Counted from the stretch's first letter, positions 27,087 through 36,617 are shown. The stretch: DNA of 64,000 bases from an uncultured Carboxylicivirga sp. (GCF_963674565.1 NZ_OY771430.1:248001-312000); one strand, 5' to 3'. Program-made: numbers and translations. The notes: generated by a model not told the origin, from the letters alone.

Positions 27087-27118
27087 AAGTCCTACAATAT
27101 GTTGATATTGTAGGACTT
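27087..27118 (-). terminator. Intrinsic terminator, leftward, beside attachment repeat 1
   Basis: A perfect 14-bp stem, AAGTCCTACAATAT (27087-27100) and ATATTGTAGGACTT (27105-27118), has loop GTTG. An A-run on the left reads as a T-run for minus-strand transcripts. The hairpin next to the tRNA gene at 62431-62460 has the same loop and orientation, so this looks like the tRNA terminator carried by element A. Confidence 0.7.
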
Positions 27119-27151
27119 GTCTCTTTTCTGTCTTCTATTGACATTTAACTA

Positions 27152-27167
27152 AGCGGAGAGAGAGGGA
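27152..27167. repeat. Attachment-site repeat, copy 1 (element A/B junction)
   Basis: AGCGGAGAGAGAGGGA is identical to 62484-62499, which covers the 3' end of tRNA-Ser. The flanks differ. It marks the probable junction between two tandem elements. Confidence 0.65.
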
Positions 27168-27876
27168 ACTGAAAATTTGCTTTAAGTGCCCAATTCTCAA
27201 TATTTTACGAATTCAATTTTTTAAGTCCTCTGTAAGTCCACCAAAATAGGGTCAAAAATGCCCGTTTTAAATGCGTTTTAATGAACTCATTTCCCTTCAA
27301 AAGTAGCAAAAAGGAACCGAACCTAAAAATGAATATTCAAACAAAGATTATCTCAAATAGTAATTAAATAAGATATTAATTATTTATATACATATTCTAA
27401 TAGACCTTCTGGGGATTTTATGGTGAAATACTATTTAAAAATGAATAAAATTAACTACCTAATTTTTTGTTTGTTGATGAATTAGTTATGTGTCCAATAA
27501 AGTTCTCTAATTTAATTGTAATTAGAACAGAATTGCCGTAAATTATGGTTTTATCAATCACGAAAGGAGTTTTAAATAGACGCAATAGAAACGACATACA
27601 AATCCAAGAACAGAAGAATACTTAATTAAAAAAATGAAAAAGCAATAAGAAGGTATTCAAAAAATGTTTAATAAAAAACTAGGGATAATTAAATTTAAAG
27701 ACTCAGAGTCAGAGTGTTATGCTTAATATAGGTTGAAAGTGTTGTTGCAGTTAAGGGGGTGAATTAAAGTTTGTTATATGGTTCAAGAATAAGGTGATAA
27801 CCCTAGAAATTTTCAACAAATCTATCATAGCTTATAGGTTAGAGTTAAAAAATGAAGGTTAATAATTTTAGAAGAT
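27168..27876. other. AT-rich non-coding stretch at the left end of element B
   Basis: No convincing gene was found in these 709 bases on either strand. The sequence is AT-rich and includes no strong hairpin. It probably holds the left integration arm and decayed sequence. Confidence 0.5.
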
Positions 27877-28173
27877 ATGATACCAGATAAATACAAGAAT
27901 TACTATTTAGGATCGAATAAATTATTTTTCCCTGAATACGAGTTTGTAATTAAGTTAAGCTTTCCAAGAGTTTTTGTTCGTTTTTTGCGTGTTGAAGGCT
28001 ATTATTCCGATTGGGATAAATTCTTTCAGAATGTAGCTGAAGTTCAATATATTGAAGGTAGTAAACTATCGAAAATAGAAGAACGACAAATATTAAATGA
28101 AGTCTGGGATTTTTTAACAATGGAAAAAGGACCTAATAAGGCAGATTTTTATGGGAAAAACGATAAGTTATAA
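27877..28173 (+). CDS. Small hypothetical protein
   Basis: This 98-residue soluble protein is acidic and aromatic (VEGYYSDWDKFFQNVAEVQ) with no TM and no known motif. It starts ATG at 27877 and ends 21 nt before the CPBP-like gene. I do not recognise the family. Confidence 0.5.
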   Translation: MIPDKYKNYYLGSNKLFFPEYEFVIKLSFPRVFVRFLRVEGYYSDWDKFFQNVAEVQYIEGSKLSKIEERQILNEVWDFLTMEKGPNKADFYGKNDKL

Positions 28174-28194
28174 TGATTAGAAAAGTAAGTTAAT

Positions 28195-28818
28195 TTGAAA
28201 AATTGGACACAAAAGAATTTTGTACTAATCGTATTGTTATTAACTGCTATTTTAAAATATCTGCTGATAGATTGGCTGAATGTTAGAACTATATATATAG
28301 TCGGAATTTCTTTTTTTTGGATTGGATATATATTGTTTCGTAAAAGAACGAATAAAGAGTTCGAAATATTTAAACTGCAAGATTTTAAACAGTCTTTACT
28401 AATATTATTACCTATCATTCTACTTAATGGTTCGGCTTGTGTGTTTTATGCATACACCAATAATACGCTCAATGTATCCTGGCATATTCTATTGGTTTTA
28501 CTTTTATATCCATTTTGGGGAGTCATACAACAATTTATCATGCTTGAGATTATATTGATGAATTTAATTGCATTTTTCAAAGGTAAAGTCAGCGCTATTC
28601 TTTTGGTTTTTATAGTCTCAATCTTGTTTGGTATCATTCATTATCCAAATACTTTTTTGATGCTATACACCTTTTTCCTAGAGTTGATTTTGGCTTCAGT
28701 TTTTCTTAAATGGCGTAACCTTTGGGCAATTGGGATCACTCACGGTTGGATGGCGACTTTTTTACTTTATTATGTAATGGATCGTAATCTTTGGTCAGAG
28801 ATATTTATTGGTATTTAA
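28195..28818 (+). CDS. CPBP/CAAX-protease-like membrane protein, divergent
   Basis: This 207-residue protein has 6-7 TM segments and starts from TTG. The C-terminal half has GIIHYPN and GITHGW, the two His motifs of the CPBP intramembrane protease family. The usual first motif EExxxR is replaced by IQQFIML, so the catalytic Glu pair is lost and activity is doubtful. It overlaps the stop of the convergent minus-strand gene by 4 nt. Confidence 0.6.
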   Translation: MKNWTQKNFVLIVLLLTAILKYLLIDWLNVRTIYIVGISFFWIGYILFRKRTNKEFEIFKLQDFKQSLLILLPIILLNGSACVFYAYTNNTLNVSWHILLVLLLYPFWGVIQQFIMLEIILMNLIAFFKGKVSAILLVFIVSILFGIIHYPNTFLMLYTFFLELILASVFLKWRNLWAIGITHGWMATFLLYYVMDRNLWSEIFIGI

Positions 28819-29537
28819 ATATGAAAAAAACGTTTTAACTCTATTCCCTTTTTAAGTTTATAATGCACAAAAAACAATAAACCGACAATGGGCAATAATG
28901 ATACCCCGGCAATAATACTCCAGTTAAGTCTAATGATTTGATGAGAATACAGAGATATAAAAATTTCAATGCTAAGTAATAATATGGCTATGGCCAAAAA
29001 AATGACAGCTAGTATATTGAATCCAATCTGATTCGATACACGAATCAATACTAAAACAATAAGTGATAAAATATAAAAGGACGTCACAATAGGAATTCCG
29101 AGTTGTATCCCCCAGTAACTTTCTCCATTAAAATAATCTATCATCAAAAACAAAATCGTTAAGGAGATCAAACTACTAATGAGCAAGACGAAAGGTTTTT
29201 TTCGAAAAAACACAACGAAACTAATGTTAGAAAAAGCTACTAATGAGGCAATTAAATTATACTTAGCCCAATTAATATTGTGACTTATTATGAAGTTTAT
29301 TATAAGTGTGATTATAATACCAGACATCAGAATAATTCCGGATATCTTCCAGATAAGCTTTCGTTTTTGAGTAAAGCTGAGTTTTTCAATTTCATTTAAT
29401 GTTTTATCCCTGAAATCGTGATGTTTCTCTTTGGGAATATCAACAGAAATAGGTTCTGCTCCAGCACTAAGTCCACATAAAGGGCAGCATATCATATCTT
29501 CATCCAATTCTACTTCACAATTCTTACAATAATCCAT
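28815..29537 (-). CDS. Zinc-ribbon multi-TM membrane protein (DUF6320-like)
   Basis: The protein has 240 residues. An N-terminal zinc ribbon (CKNCEVELDEDMICCPLCG) is followed by a short linker and about six TM segments from residue 70 on. It lies 9 nt downstream of the acyltransferase-like gene, the pairing seen for DUF6320 proteins with alcohol-acetyltransferase-like partners. The family name is a moderate-confidence recognition. The function is unknown; an envelope or lipid role is plausible. Confidence 0.6.
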   Translation of the reverse strand: MDYCKNCEVELDEDMICCPLCGLSAGAEPISVDIPKEKHHDFRDKTLNEIEKLSFTQKRKLIWKISGIILMSGIIITLIINFIISHNINWAKYNLIASLVAFSNISFVVFFRKKPFVLLISSLISLTILFLMIDYFNGESYWGIQLGIPIVTSFYILSLIVLVLIRVSNQIGFNILAVIFLAIAILLLSIEIFISLYSHQIIRLNWSIIAGVSLLPIVGLLFFVHYKLKKGIELKRFFHI

Positions 29538-29546
29538 AAACTAATT

Positions 29547-30866
29547 TTAGTGTTTCGTAATTCTAATATTTATACCTTGCTGAGAGAGAAAGTGAAGATA
29601 TCTTCGCTCAAACTCATTAGAGTTAGTAATATTGCCAAAACTTAAGGTAAGCTTATCCTCATAGCCAATTACACCACAATTAATCTTCAACCGCTTGTTA
29701 GGCGGTGGAGGTGAAATTGTGAAATAGTCGACTTTATGGCGAATAGGATCCGGTAATTCTATTTTGCCTAAGTTGGTTAGTACACCACTATACATATTGG
29801 TTCCTTGCGAATGATATTTATAGTACAGAATGATACTCTTTAGCCAAATGGGAATTCCCCTGACAATTAAATTTCGTTCACTACCAACATTACGGGAAAT
29901 AATCTTACTAATTAGTTTCTCATCTGTTTCCAACTGCATTTTATGATACACAACTTTCAGTATTTCATCAAATGTATATTTCCCTAATCGGAGGTCTATT
30001 TCGGGCATAACAAAAAGTGAAAAATTACGCATCGTCTTAGTAGGATAGATATTTCGAATATTTACCGGAACCTGAACTCTTGCTATTTTATTGGATGAGA
30101 ATATTCCATTCTGCTTGTATTCATGGTAAATATCCTGCAGAGTTAACAAGTATACAGCAACCAGATAATCTGTAATGCTTACACCTTTTTCCTTTGCCTT
30201 TTGTTTTATTTGCTGAATAGATAGAATTGCAAATAAAAGATGAAATCGTGGCTTTTTCTTTAAATGAAATGGCAGATGAAATGCCTTTGGTTGTTTGACC
30301 ACATGGGGAATATTCTCTTTAAAATACCTATTGTAAGCATCTTCATATTCCTCTTTATCTGCTTTCATTGTATAAAAGCTATCTATTTGGTTCGTATCAA
30401 GTAAACCTTTATCCTGAAAATAATAAATAAGTATGGTTTTTAAAAAAGTTAATAAACCATAGCCATCAGTAAGTATATGCGAAAATTCGGCACTTATCTT
30501 ATTTTTATGAACAAGTATTCTCACAAGCAAATTGCTCTCTTGGTTGCGCTTAAAAGCTTTGCAGGTAACTCCATTATCATGCATAATTCTTATTGGATTA
30601 TTTACCTGTTCAAGGTAATACCAGAAAAAACCTCCATGTAAACTCACCTTAAAATATGGGAATCTTTTTTCAGCAAGTTTAACAGCTTTGAAAAGACTAC
30701 TAATCGTGACTCTCTCTTTTAAATTGGCAGAAAGTCGTATTACAGTAGTGTTTTCCTTGCTTCTAATGGCCGGAAAAATTTTAGCCGCATTATCTAAGGG
30801 AGTCCAAAAGGTACCTTTATCGTTCATTATTTGAGATTGTCTTTTTAGAACTTTATTCTTTTTCAA
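29547..30866 (-). CDS. Condensation-domain/alcohol acetyltransferase-like protein
   Basis: This 439-residue protein has an HILTDGYG motif (about residue 134), a form of the HxxxDG acyl-transfer motif of the condensation/AATase superfamily. The second-half pattern TNLGKIELP is also typical of that superfamily. No carrier-protein or adenylation domain is nearby, so it is not part of a peptide synthetase. It is likely to acylate a small molecule or lipid, together with the downstream zinc-ribbon membrane protein. Confidence 0.65.
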   Translation of the reverse strand: MKKNKVLKRQSQIMNDKGTFWTPLDNAAKIFPAIRSKENTTVIRLSANLKERVTISSLFKAVKLAEKRFPYFKVSLHGGFFWYYLEQVNNPIRIMHDNGVTCKAFKRNQESNLLVRILVHKNKISAEFSHILTDGYGLLTFLKTILIYYFQDKGLLDTNQIDSFYTMKADKEEYEDAYNRYFKENIPHVVKQPKAFHLPFHLKKKPRFHLLFAILSIQQIKQKAKEKGVSITDYLVAVYLLTLQDIYHEYKQNGIFSSNKIARVQVPVNIRNIYPTKTMRNFSLFVMPEIDLRLGKYTFDEILKVVYHKMQLETDEKLISKIISRNVGSERNLIVRGIPIWLKSIILYYKYHSQGTNMYSGVLTNLGKIELPDPIRHKVDYFTISPPPPNKRLKINCGVIGYEDKLTLSFGNITNSNEFERRYLHFLSQQGINIRITKH

Positions 30867-30994
30867 AGATTAGCGCAATATCAATAAATTATAGTAATTT
30901 AAGCAAAATGTGAGACAATGAATTGCTTAGTTACAAATATTACTTACTATCATTACTGATTATCCAATAGTTGAGAGTATCATATTAAGAAGAC

Positions 30995-31975
30995 ATGAAT
31001 CAAATTGAAGAAAGAATAAAAGAATTTAAAAAATGGTACCATCAACAACTTACATACCATCAAAAGGCTATGGAACATTTCTCAAATATTATTGAGAATA
31101 TTGATAAGGTCGATCAGGTATTATTCAGGCTCAAAACTGCTGAAGAGTGTATTAAAAAGTTCAACCGAAAATATTTACCATACCTTGATTCCGATTCTTC
31201 ATTTCAGATTCAGGATTATATAACCGATTTAATAGGAGTAAGAGCTGTTTGTTATTATTCTGATGATCTTGTTTCCATAAAACGGAGTTTAAAAAAACAT
31301 TTTAGAGTAATGGAGACGACTGATAAAACAAGTTTACTTGAAAAAACAGAAAATCAATTCGGATATAAGGGTCTCCACCTACAGTTAAGGTTAAAAAAGA
31401 AGAGAGGAGCAGAAACGAATATTACAGACTTTAGTTCGTTAGAATTTGAATTGCAGATACGTACCGTAATTCAGGATGCCTGGAGTATATTAGATCATAA
31501 GATTAAATACAAAAAAAGTATACCGCATAATCTAAAGCGAAGAATTAATCGATTATCTGCACTTTTTGAAATAGCTGATGAAGAATTTCTCAGTATTAAA
31601 AAAGAAATATTACAAGAGGAAAAAATAATTAGCGACCGTTTAAGAAAAAAGGGGGCGTTAGATACCAGTTTACCTCTTGATGTTTTTAGGTTCTTATACA
31701 TAGCAAAAAAGCACTTTACCGACTATAAATTTAATGAATATAAGGTGGATAATTTTGTGCAAGAGATTCTAATTCAGAACTCGGATTTTACCGAACATGA
31801 TTTAGAGCTGGCAATCACGAAAAATATTCTTTTTTCAAACAAAATAGAAAAAGCTCAGAACCAAATATTAAACCCATATACTAAAATAAGGTACTGCCTG
31901 TATCGATTTAATCATAAGGTATTTGCTAATATTTTATCAAGCTATCAAAAAGAAGTTATTAGTGATTATATATAG
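30995..31975 (+). CDS. Stand-alone RelA/SpoT-domain (p)ppGpp-synthetase-like protein
   Basis: This 326-residue protein has a central synthetase fold with DLIGVRAVCYYSDDL (about 75-89), GYKGLHLQL (about 127-135) and EFELQIRTVIQDAWSILDHK (about 151-170), matching small alarmone synthetases. There is no hydrolase, TGS or ACT domain. The C-terminal 130 residues are helical and unassigned. In a mobile element it could be a stress or toxin-type synthetase (toxSAS-like). No obvious antitoxin is adjacent. Confidence 0.8.
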   Translation: MNQIEERIKEFKKWYHQQLTYHQKAMEHFSNIIENIDKVDQVLFRLKTAEECIKKFNRKYLPYLDSDSSFQIQDYITDLIGVRAVCYYSDDLVSIKRSLKKHFRVMETTDKTSLLEKTENQFGYKGLHLQLRLKKKRGAETNITDFSSLEFELQIRTVIQDAWSILDHKIKYKKSIPHNLKRRINRLSALFEIADEEFLSIKKEILQEEKIISDRLRKKGALDTSLPLDVFRFLYIAKKHFTDYKFNEYKVDNFVQEILIQNSDFTEHDLELAITKNILFSNKIEKAQNQILNPYTKIRYCLYRFNHKVFANILSSYQKEVISDYI

Positions 31976-32311
31976 TTAATAGTTATAAGTGTTGAATAAT
32001 AAAAATGGCACTCTTGCTACTATAAGATGTGTTTTGTATCGTTTTGAAATATAACAGCATGTAGCTTTATACTAAATTTGATACATAGGTATATACTATA
32101 AATGCTACAAAATTGGTTTGTTGTGGTATTTAATTATGCGTTCCGGATAATAAGCATTTGGTTTTATTGATTGGTTAATTGCTTTTGACAACGAAAAGAA
32201 TATAAATAACTTTATAAAGATGGATTTTTGCGTAGTATAACTATTCATTAAGTAATATATTTAAAGTTGTTTAGTTCTTTTATTAAATCAATTCTTTATT
32301 TATGTTTAAAA
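31976..32311. other. Non-coding stretch with left copy of a ~60-bp repeat
   Basis: No gene is visible in these 336 bases. The segment at about 32064-32126 is nearly the same as 35555-35616 (see repeat entries). The rest is AT-rich without structure I can support. Confidence 0.5.
32064..32126 (+). repeat. Direct repeat flanking the AbiE region, left copy
   Basis: It begins CTTTATACTAAATTTGATAC and continues through TATATACTATAAATGCTAC to AATTGGTTTGTTGTGG. The right copy at 35555-35616 differs at only a few positions. Inside are about 25-bp units starting TATACTAAA. Confidence 0.75.
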
Positions 32312-33087
32312 ATGAGTAGTATGACTACGCATAATGACATAAAATTAAAGAAGCTTTTTAATCTATTGCAGCCCAATAATGTGATAACAGCAGCAGTATT
32401 GGACAACAATGTTGTATCCAGACATCTACGCAGGTACTATAAGGACAGCGGATGGATAGAACCTTTAGGAAGAGGTGCATATAAAAAGCCCGGCGAAAGC
32501 TTGGAATGGCAAGCAGGTGTGAATGCAATGCAAAATCAATTAAACATTAAGGTGCATGTAGGTGCTTTAACTTCATTAAGCTTACATGGATTCAGCCATT
32601 ATTTCAGGTTAAGCAAGTAAACGATATACCTATTCTCACCCTTGCAAACCAGAATGCCAAATTGGTTTATAAATTACAATTGGAATGTAGAGTTATTACA
32701 GAAACCCACTTCATTTCTTCCTGAAAAAACAGGCATCAAGGAAATGGAGATAAAAGATACAAAAATTAATGTATCAACACCCGAACGTGCCATATTGGAA
32801 TGCCTGTTTTAACTCCGCAACATTCAGACCTTGTTGAATGCTATCAGGTTTTAGAAGGATTGGTCAACTTAAAGCCTAGATTGGTGAGCGAGCTTCTATC
32901 AGCTTGCAAATCAGTGAAAGTAAGACGTCTATTTCTTTATATGGCAGAAAAGGCAAATCATCAGTGGTTTCAATTCCTAAAAACAGATAAGATAGATTTA
33001 GGTAGCGGAGACCGGATGATAACAGAAAGTGGAGCATACAGCTCAAAGTATAAGATAACAATACCCAAAGAATTAGCAGAGTTATGA
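32312..33087 (+). pseudogene. Broken AbiEi-type antitoxin
   Basis: The ATG at 32312 begins a frame typical of AbiEi (DNNVVSRHLRRYYKDSGWIEP, LGRGAYKKPG) that stops at 32620. The family sequence continues in a second frame (LFSPLQTRMPNWFINYNWNV ... STPERAILECLF) and, after another shift near 32810, in a third (LTPQHSDLVECYQVLEGLV ... IDLGSGDRMITESG) ending at 33087. Two frameshifts therefore inactivate it. It overlaps the broken toxin by ATGA. Confidence 0.8.
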
Positions 33088-33557
33088 TTTCACCAGCATA
33101 TAGAGCACAAGTGGATTTATTACTACAGGTTCTACCATATGTAGCAAAAGAAGAAATATTTGCACTAAAAGGAGGTACGGCTATTAACCTTTTTATAAGG
33201 GAAATGCCTTGTTTGTCAGTTGTTATTGCCCTGACTTATTAGCCACTTGATTCCAGAACCGAAGCCCTCAAAAATATTCAGAAAAGCTTGGGAAGAATCA
33301 AGGCGAATCTAGAAAGAAATGTACCGGGCATTACAATCAACACCGTTCCATTAAATGGTGGAACTGACGTTAAATTGAATTGTCAGGGTCAGGGCGCACA
33401 AATCAAAATAGAAGCGAATACAATTACCAGAGGTAATGTCTTCCCTACAGAATTAATACAGGTGGTTGATTCTGTTCTGGATGAATTTGACAAGTTTGCA
33501 GTCATCATTGTAGTCTCAATGGCCGAATTATATGGAGGTAAAATCTGTGCAGCTTAG
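33084..33557 (+). pseudogene. Broken AbiEii-type nucleotidyltransferase toxin
   Basis: The start MISPAYRAQVDLLLQVLPYV and FALKGGTAINLF match AbiEii. The catalytic region that should read DIDLTY reads VIALTY and is followed by a TAG stop near 33240. The frame then continues as PLDSRTEALKNIQKSLGRI to GGKICAA and stops where LDRxxPRDLFD is expected. The gene has thus lost catalytic Asp residues, has an internal stop, and is cut short. Confidence 0.8.
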
Positions 33558-33627
33558 CATGTTTTAGATCGTATACCTTTAACTATATCTTCTTTTCTAA
33601 TAATGATAATTTGTGATTTTGGAAAAT

Positions 33628-33678
33628 GTTCACAAATAACATTTGTTCACGTAACGTGAACGTTGTATATTTGTGAAC
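33628..33678 (+). promoter_or_regulatory. Promoter with nested operators of the intact AbiE operon
   Basis: A -33 TTTG (33642-33645) and a -7 TATATTTG (33666-33673) are 20 nt apart. Between them lies the perfect palindrome GTTCACGTAACGTGAAC (33645-33661). A second inverted pair, GTTCACAAATA (33628-33638) and TATTTGTGAAC (33668-33678), encloses it and covers the -7 box. AbiEi antitoxins are known to repress their own operon through inverted repeats, so these are good operator candidates. Confidence 0.75.
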
Positions 33679-34650
33679 ATGAAACAGGAGATGTTACATA
33701 TTGCATTGGATAATTTTAAGAAAATAACCGGGATGGATGTTCTCTTAAAAGATAATACACCATTAGATGGAGTACTGGAAATACCAGCTTTGGGTAATGG
33801 AGTTCATTATGTTGTCGAACTTAAGCAAGAGATCAGACCACATCAGGTGCAGCAGTTGGAATATAACAGCAAAGAATATGGCAATTTTATGGTTGTTGCA
33901 AATCAGATTTTTCCAAAAGTTAAGGAAGAATTAAGGGCAAAAGGCATAGCTTATCTGGAGACAAATGGTAATACTTTTATAAAACAGGAAAATATCTTCC
34001 TTTTTATAGATACTCAAAAAACAAGCATTCAGACCAAAGAAAAAGGTAATCGGGCATTTACAAAAACAGGATTAAAAGTATTATTACACTTACTTAATAA
34101 TAAAGAAGATATCAATTTACCACAACGCGAATTAGCAAAATTAACTAAGGTAGGATTAGGTAGCATTCCTCAGGTTATCGAAGGACTTAAAGAAACGGGT
34201 TATCTTCTTCAGCTAAATAATAAGACATACGTTTGGGAAAACCGGAAAGAGTTATTAGATCGTTGGGTAATAGAATATGATACAGTTTTGAAACCCAAGC
34301 TAAAGAAAGAGCGATATGATTTTCAGGGTAATTGGGAGGATATTGTTTTAGTAAAAGAATTAACTGTTTGGGGGGGAGAGCCTGCTGCAGATATACTAAC
34401 AAACTATCTTCGTCCAGAAAAGCTGATTATTTATACAAAGGAGAATCGTTTGAACTTAATGAAAAACTATCGCTTGATACCCAAAGCTAACGGCCAGATA
34501 GAGGCTTACGAAATGTTCTGGGAACAGGATAAACAGAAGCCTACAGCACCTCCTATTTTGGTTTATGCAGAATTGTTATTGGAAGGTGGAAAACGAAATA
34601 ATGAAACAGCAACAAAAATTTTCAATGAATACATCCAACCAAAGTTATAA
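33679..34650 (+). CDS. AbiEi-family antitoxin (type IV toxin-antitoxin)
   Basis: I chose ATG 33679 (323 residues). The GTG at 33673 falls inside the -7 box, while ATG 33691 is also possible. The N-terminal half has VHYVVELKQEIRPHQVQQL and the middle a winged-helix segment (LPQRELAKLTKVGLGSIPQV). The C-terminal half has WGGEPAADILTNYLRPEKL. This matches the longer AbiEi_2-type antitoxins. It would repress the operon and counter the toxin, whose gene overlaps its end by 50 nt. Confidence 0.8.
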   Translation: MKQEMLHIALDNFKKITGMDVLLKDNTPLDGVLEIPALGNGVHYVVELKQEIRPHQVQQLEYNSKEYGNFMVVANQIFPKVKEELRAKGIAYLETNGNTFIKQENIFLFIDTQKTSIQTKEKGNRAFTKTGLKVLLHLLNNKEDINLPQRELAKLTKVGLGSIPQVIEGLKETGYLLQLNNKTYVWENRKELLDRWVIEYDTVLKPKLKKERYDFQGNWEDIVLVKELTVWGGEPAADILTNYLRPEKLIIYTKENRLNLMKNYRLIPKANGQIEAYEMFWEQDKQKPTAPPILVYAELLLEGGKRNNETATKIFNEYIQPKL

Positions 34651-35464
34651 GGAACTGGCCATTCCTTATTTTAAGGAAACCTTTGAGTGCATTGATAAAA
34701 TAATGAAAGCACACAATATTCCTTATTATTTAATTGGAGTAAGTGCTATAGCCTTAGAACTTCTTAAAAAAGGAATTAAACCAAGCAGAGGTACCAAAGA
34801 TATTGATTTTGCCATAATGATTTCAAGCATGGCAGAGTATGAGCGAATTAGTGATGCATTAATTGAAAATGGGTATAATAAAGTAAAAGCACCATGGACA
34901 TTTTACTCTGATAAATTTAATGTAGCTATTGATATTTTACCTTTTGGGGAAATAGAAGAACAGGACACTATTAATTTTAATAAGCGCTATAGTGATTTAC
35001 ATGTTTTGGGATTTACTGAAGTGTTGGAGGAGGCTGTTTCTATTCCAATTGAAGAGAAAATGGTTAATATTCCACCTTTACCTGGAATGATTATACTAAA
35101 ATTAGTCGCCTGGAGCGATAGACCAGAAGAGCGTGATAATGATTTGGCCGATATTCTTAAAATAATTGAACATTATTTTGATTTAGAATTTGACGATATT
35201 GTTGAGAATCACAATGACATTTTTCCAGATGATGACTTCGATCAGATGAAGATTGCTGCAGAAGTATTGGGAAGAAAAGCCGGGGTGTTCCTAAATAAAT
35301 CGGAGACTTTATCGCAAAGAATTCATTCGGTATTAAAAGAAAATTTATCTGATGCTTCTATGTCAGCTATTGCTCGAGAATGGTCCAGAAAACTAGATGT
35401 TGAAATTGAATATGCTTATTCAGTATTAGAATCGTTTTACAAAGGAATATTCGAGGGAAAGTAA
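34601..35464 (+). CDS. AbiEii/AbiGii-type nucleotidyltransferase toxin
   Basis: ATG 34601 is the natural start inside the antitoxin end (287 residues). The motif YLIGVSAIALELL, then RGTKDIDFAI (about 60-70) with the DxD pair, and VAIDILPFG carry the nucleotidyltransferase active site. Later come LKLVAWSDRPEERDNDLADI and the helical tail. The active-site residues look intact, unlike the neighbouring broken copy. These toxins block translation or growth and often give phage defence; the target here is unknown. Confidence 0.8.
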   Translation: MKQQQKFSMNTSNQSYKELAIPYFKETFECIDKIMKAHNIPYYLIGVSAIALELLKKGIKPSRGTKDIDFAIMISSMAEYERISDALIENGYNKVKAPWTFYSDKFNVAIDILPFGEIEEQDTINFNKRYSDLHVLGFTEVLEEAVSIPIEEKMVNIPPLPGMIILKLVAWSDRPEERDNDLADILKIIEHYFDLEFDDIVENHNDIFPDDDFDQMKIAAEVLGRKAGVFLNKSETLSQRIHSVLKENLSDASMSAIAREWSRKLDVEIEYAYSVLESFYKGIFEGK

Positions 35465-35518
35465 CTAAAGCTTTATTAATATTCATACGGAGTTATTCTT
35501 CTGTTATCCTTGAAATAC

Positions 35519-35616
35519 AGCTATATGCCACTATATACTAAAAATGATGCATCGCTATATACTAAATTTGATACATTGGCATATACTAAAAATGCTACAG
35601 AATTGGTTTGTTCTGG
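35519..35616 (+). repeat. Direct repeat flanking the AbiE region, right copy, with iteron-like units
   Basis: Units of about 25 bp start at 35531, 35555 and 35580, each with (C/T)ATATACTAAA and then ATGATGCAT, TTGATACAT or ATGCTACAG. The part from 35555 on matches the left copy at 32064-32126. The gap 35465-35838 has no gene. Confidence 0.7.
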
Positions 35617-35838
35617 TAATTACGCAATCTCCTTAAATATGTCATGTATATGAGATGAATTGTTTATACCCTATCAGGTATAAATAGACCAATATGGCTA
35701 AGAATTATACCCGAACGGGTATTTTAGATGCAATTATAGAATGAAACGAACATGAATTTTAATATTCTAAATTGCATACATTAGAATAATTAAAATTCAT
35801 AGAGAGTTCCATCTGACAAATGAAGATATCTTTAACAG

Positions 35839-36588
35839 ATGAAAATACAGATCATTAGCGATATACATCAAGAGCTTGGGATTAATCAATTTCGTTTTGA
35901 CAATGCTGACATTGTTGTGTTTGCAGGTGATATCAATCTTGGTGTAAAAGGAATAAGTTGGATGGTGAAAGAAATATCCAATAAGCCAGTTATATATGTA
36001 TTGGGTAATCATGAATACTATAAGGGATCTTACCCTAAAACATTGCTAAAGATTAAAGAAGCTGCAAAAGGAACAAATATTCATGTGCTAGAAAACGAAT
36101 CGATAGAGATTGATGGTATAACATTCCATGGAGCTACCCTTTGGACTGATTTTTCAATATTTGGTAATCCAATTAAATATGGAATCATTTGTCAGGAGAA
36201 GATGAATGATTATAAGAAAATAAGAAGAGATCCTTCATATTCACGCCTAAGAACCATTGATACTTTTAATCTTCATAATCAATCCATATCATGGCTTAAA
36301 AACAGCTTAATAGAATCTAATACCGTTACAAATATTGTAGTAACGCACCATGCTCCCAGCATAAAGTCAGTGCCAAATCAATATAAGGAAGATCCGGTGT
36401 CTTCTGCATATGCTTCCAATTTAGAGGATTTTATTATTGAGCAAAAGCCTCAATATTGGCTTCACGGTCATGTGCATACACCTGTGAGATACAAGATTAA
36501 TGAAACGGAAGTTATCTGTAATCCACATGGATATATTGATGAGAAATATAATGGTTATGAAAAGGAACTAATTATAGAAGTAAATTAA
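35839..36588 (+). CDS. Calcineurin-like metallophosphoesterase
   Basis: This 249-residue protein has all five metal motifs: SDIHQE (8-13), FAGDIN (about 31-36), GNHEYY (about 56-61), VTHHAP (about 170-175) and HGHVHTP (about 210-216). It is soluble with no signal peptide. It fits the bacterial phosphoesterase group acting on small molecules or nucleic acids; the substrate cannot be read from sequence. Confidence 0.85.
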   Translation: MKIQIISDIHQELGINQFRFDNADIVVFAGDINLGVKGISWMVKEISNKPVIYVLGNHEYYKGSYPKTLLKIKEAAKGTNIHVLENESIEIDGITFHGATLWTDFSIFGNPIKYGIICQEKMNDYKKIRRDPSYSRLRTIDTFNLHNQSISWLKNSLIESNTVTNIVVTHHAPSIKSVPNQYKEDPVSSAYASNLEDFIIEQKPQYWLHGHVHTPVRYKINETEVICNPHGYIDEKYNGYEKELIIEVN

Positions 36589-36617
36589 AATTACCAAAGC
36601 AGATCTACAATCCGGTC

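Larger units (their letters stand above)
1..27167. mobile_element. Element A (right part): phage-like late genes plus copper-resistance cargo, integrated at tRNA-Ser
   Basis: The right boundary is inferred from the 16-bp repeat at 27152-27167, which also occurs at the 3' end of tRNA-Ser at 62484-62499. The integrase at 25660-26889 sits just inside this end. Phage-type genes (holin-like, endolysin, DarB-like antirestriction pair) fill 1-8 kb and a metal-resistance block fills 8-25.6 kb. The left end lies outside the window. No repeat copy was seen between the lysis genes and the copper genes, so they are treated as one element, but the join could hide an older insertion. Confidence 0.55.
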
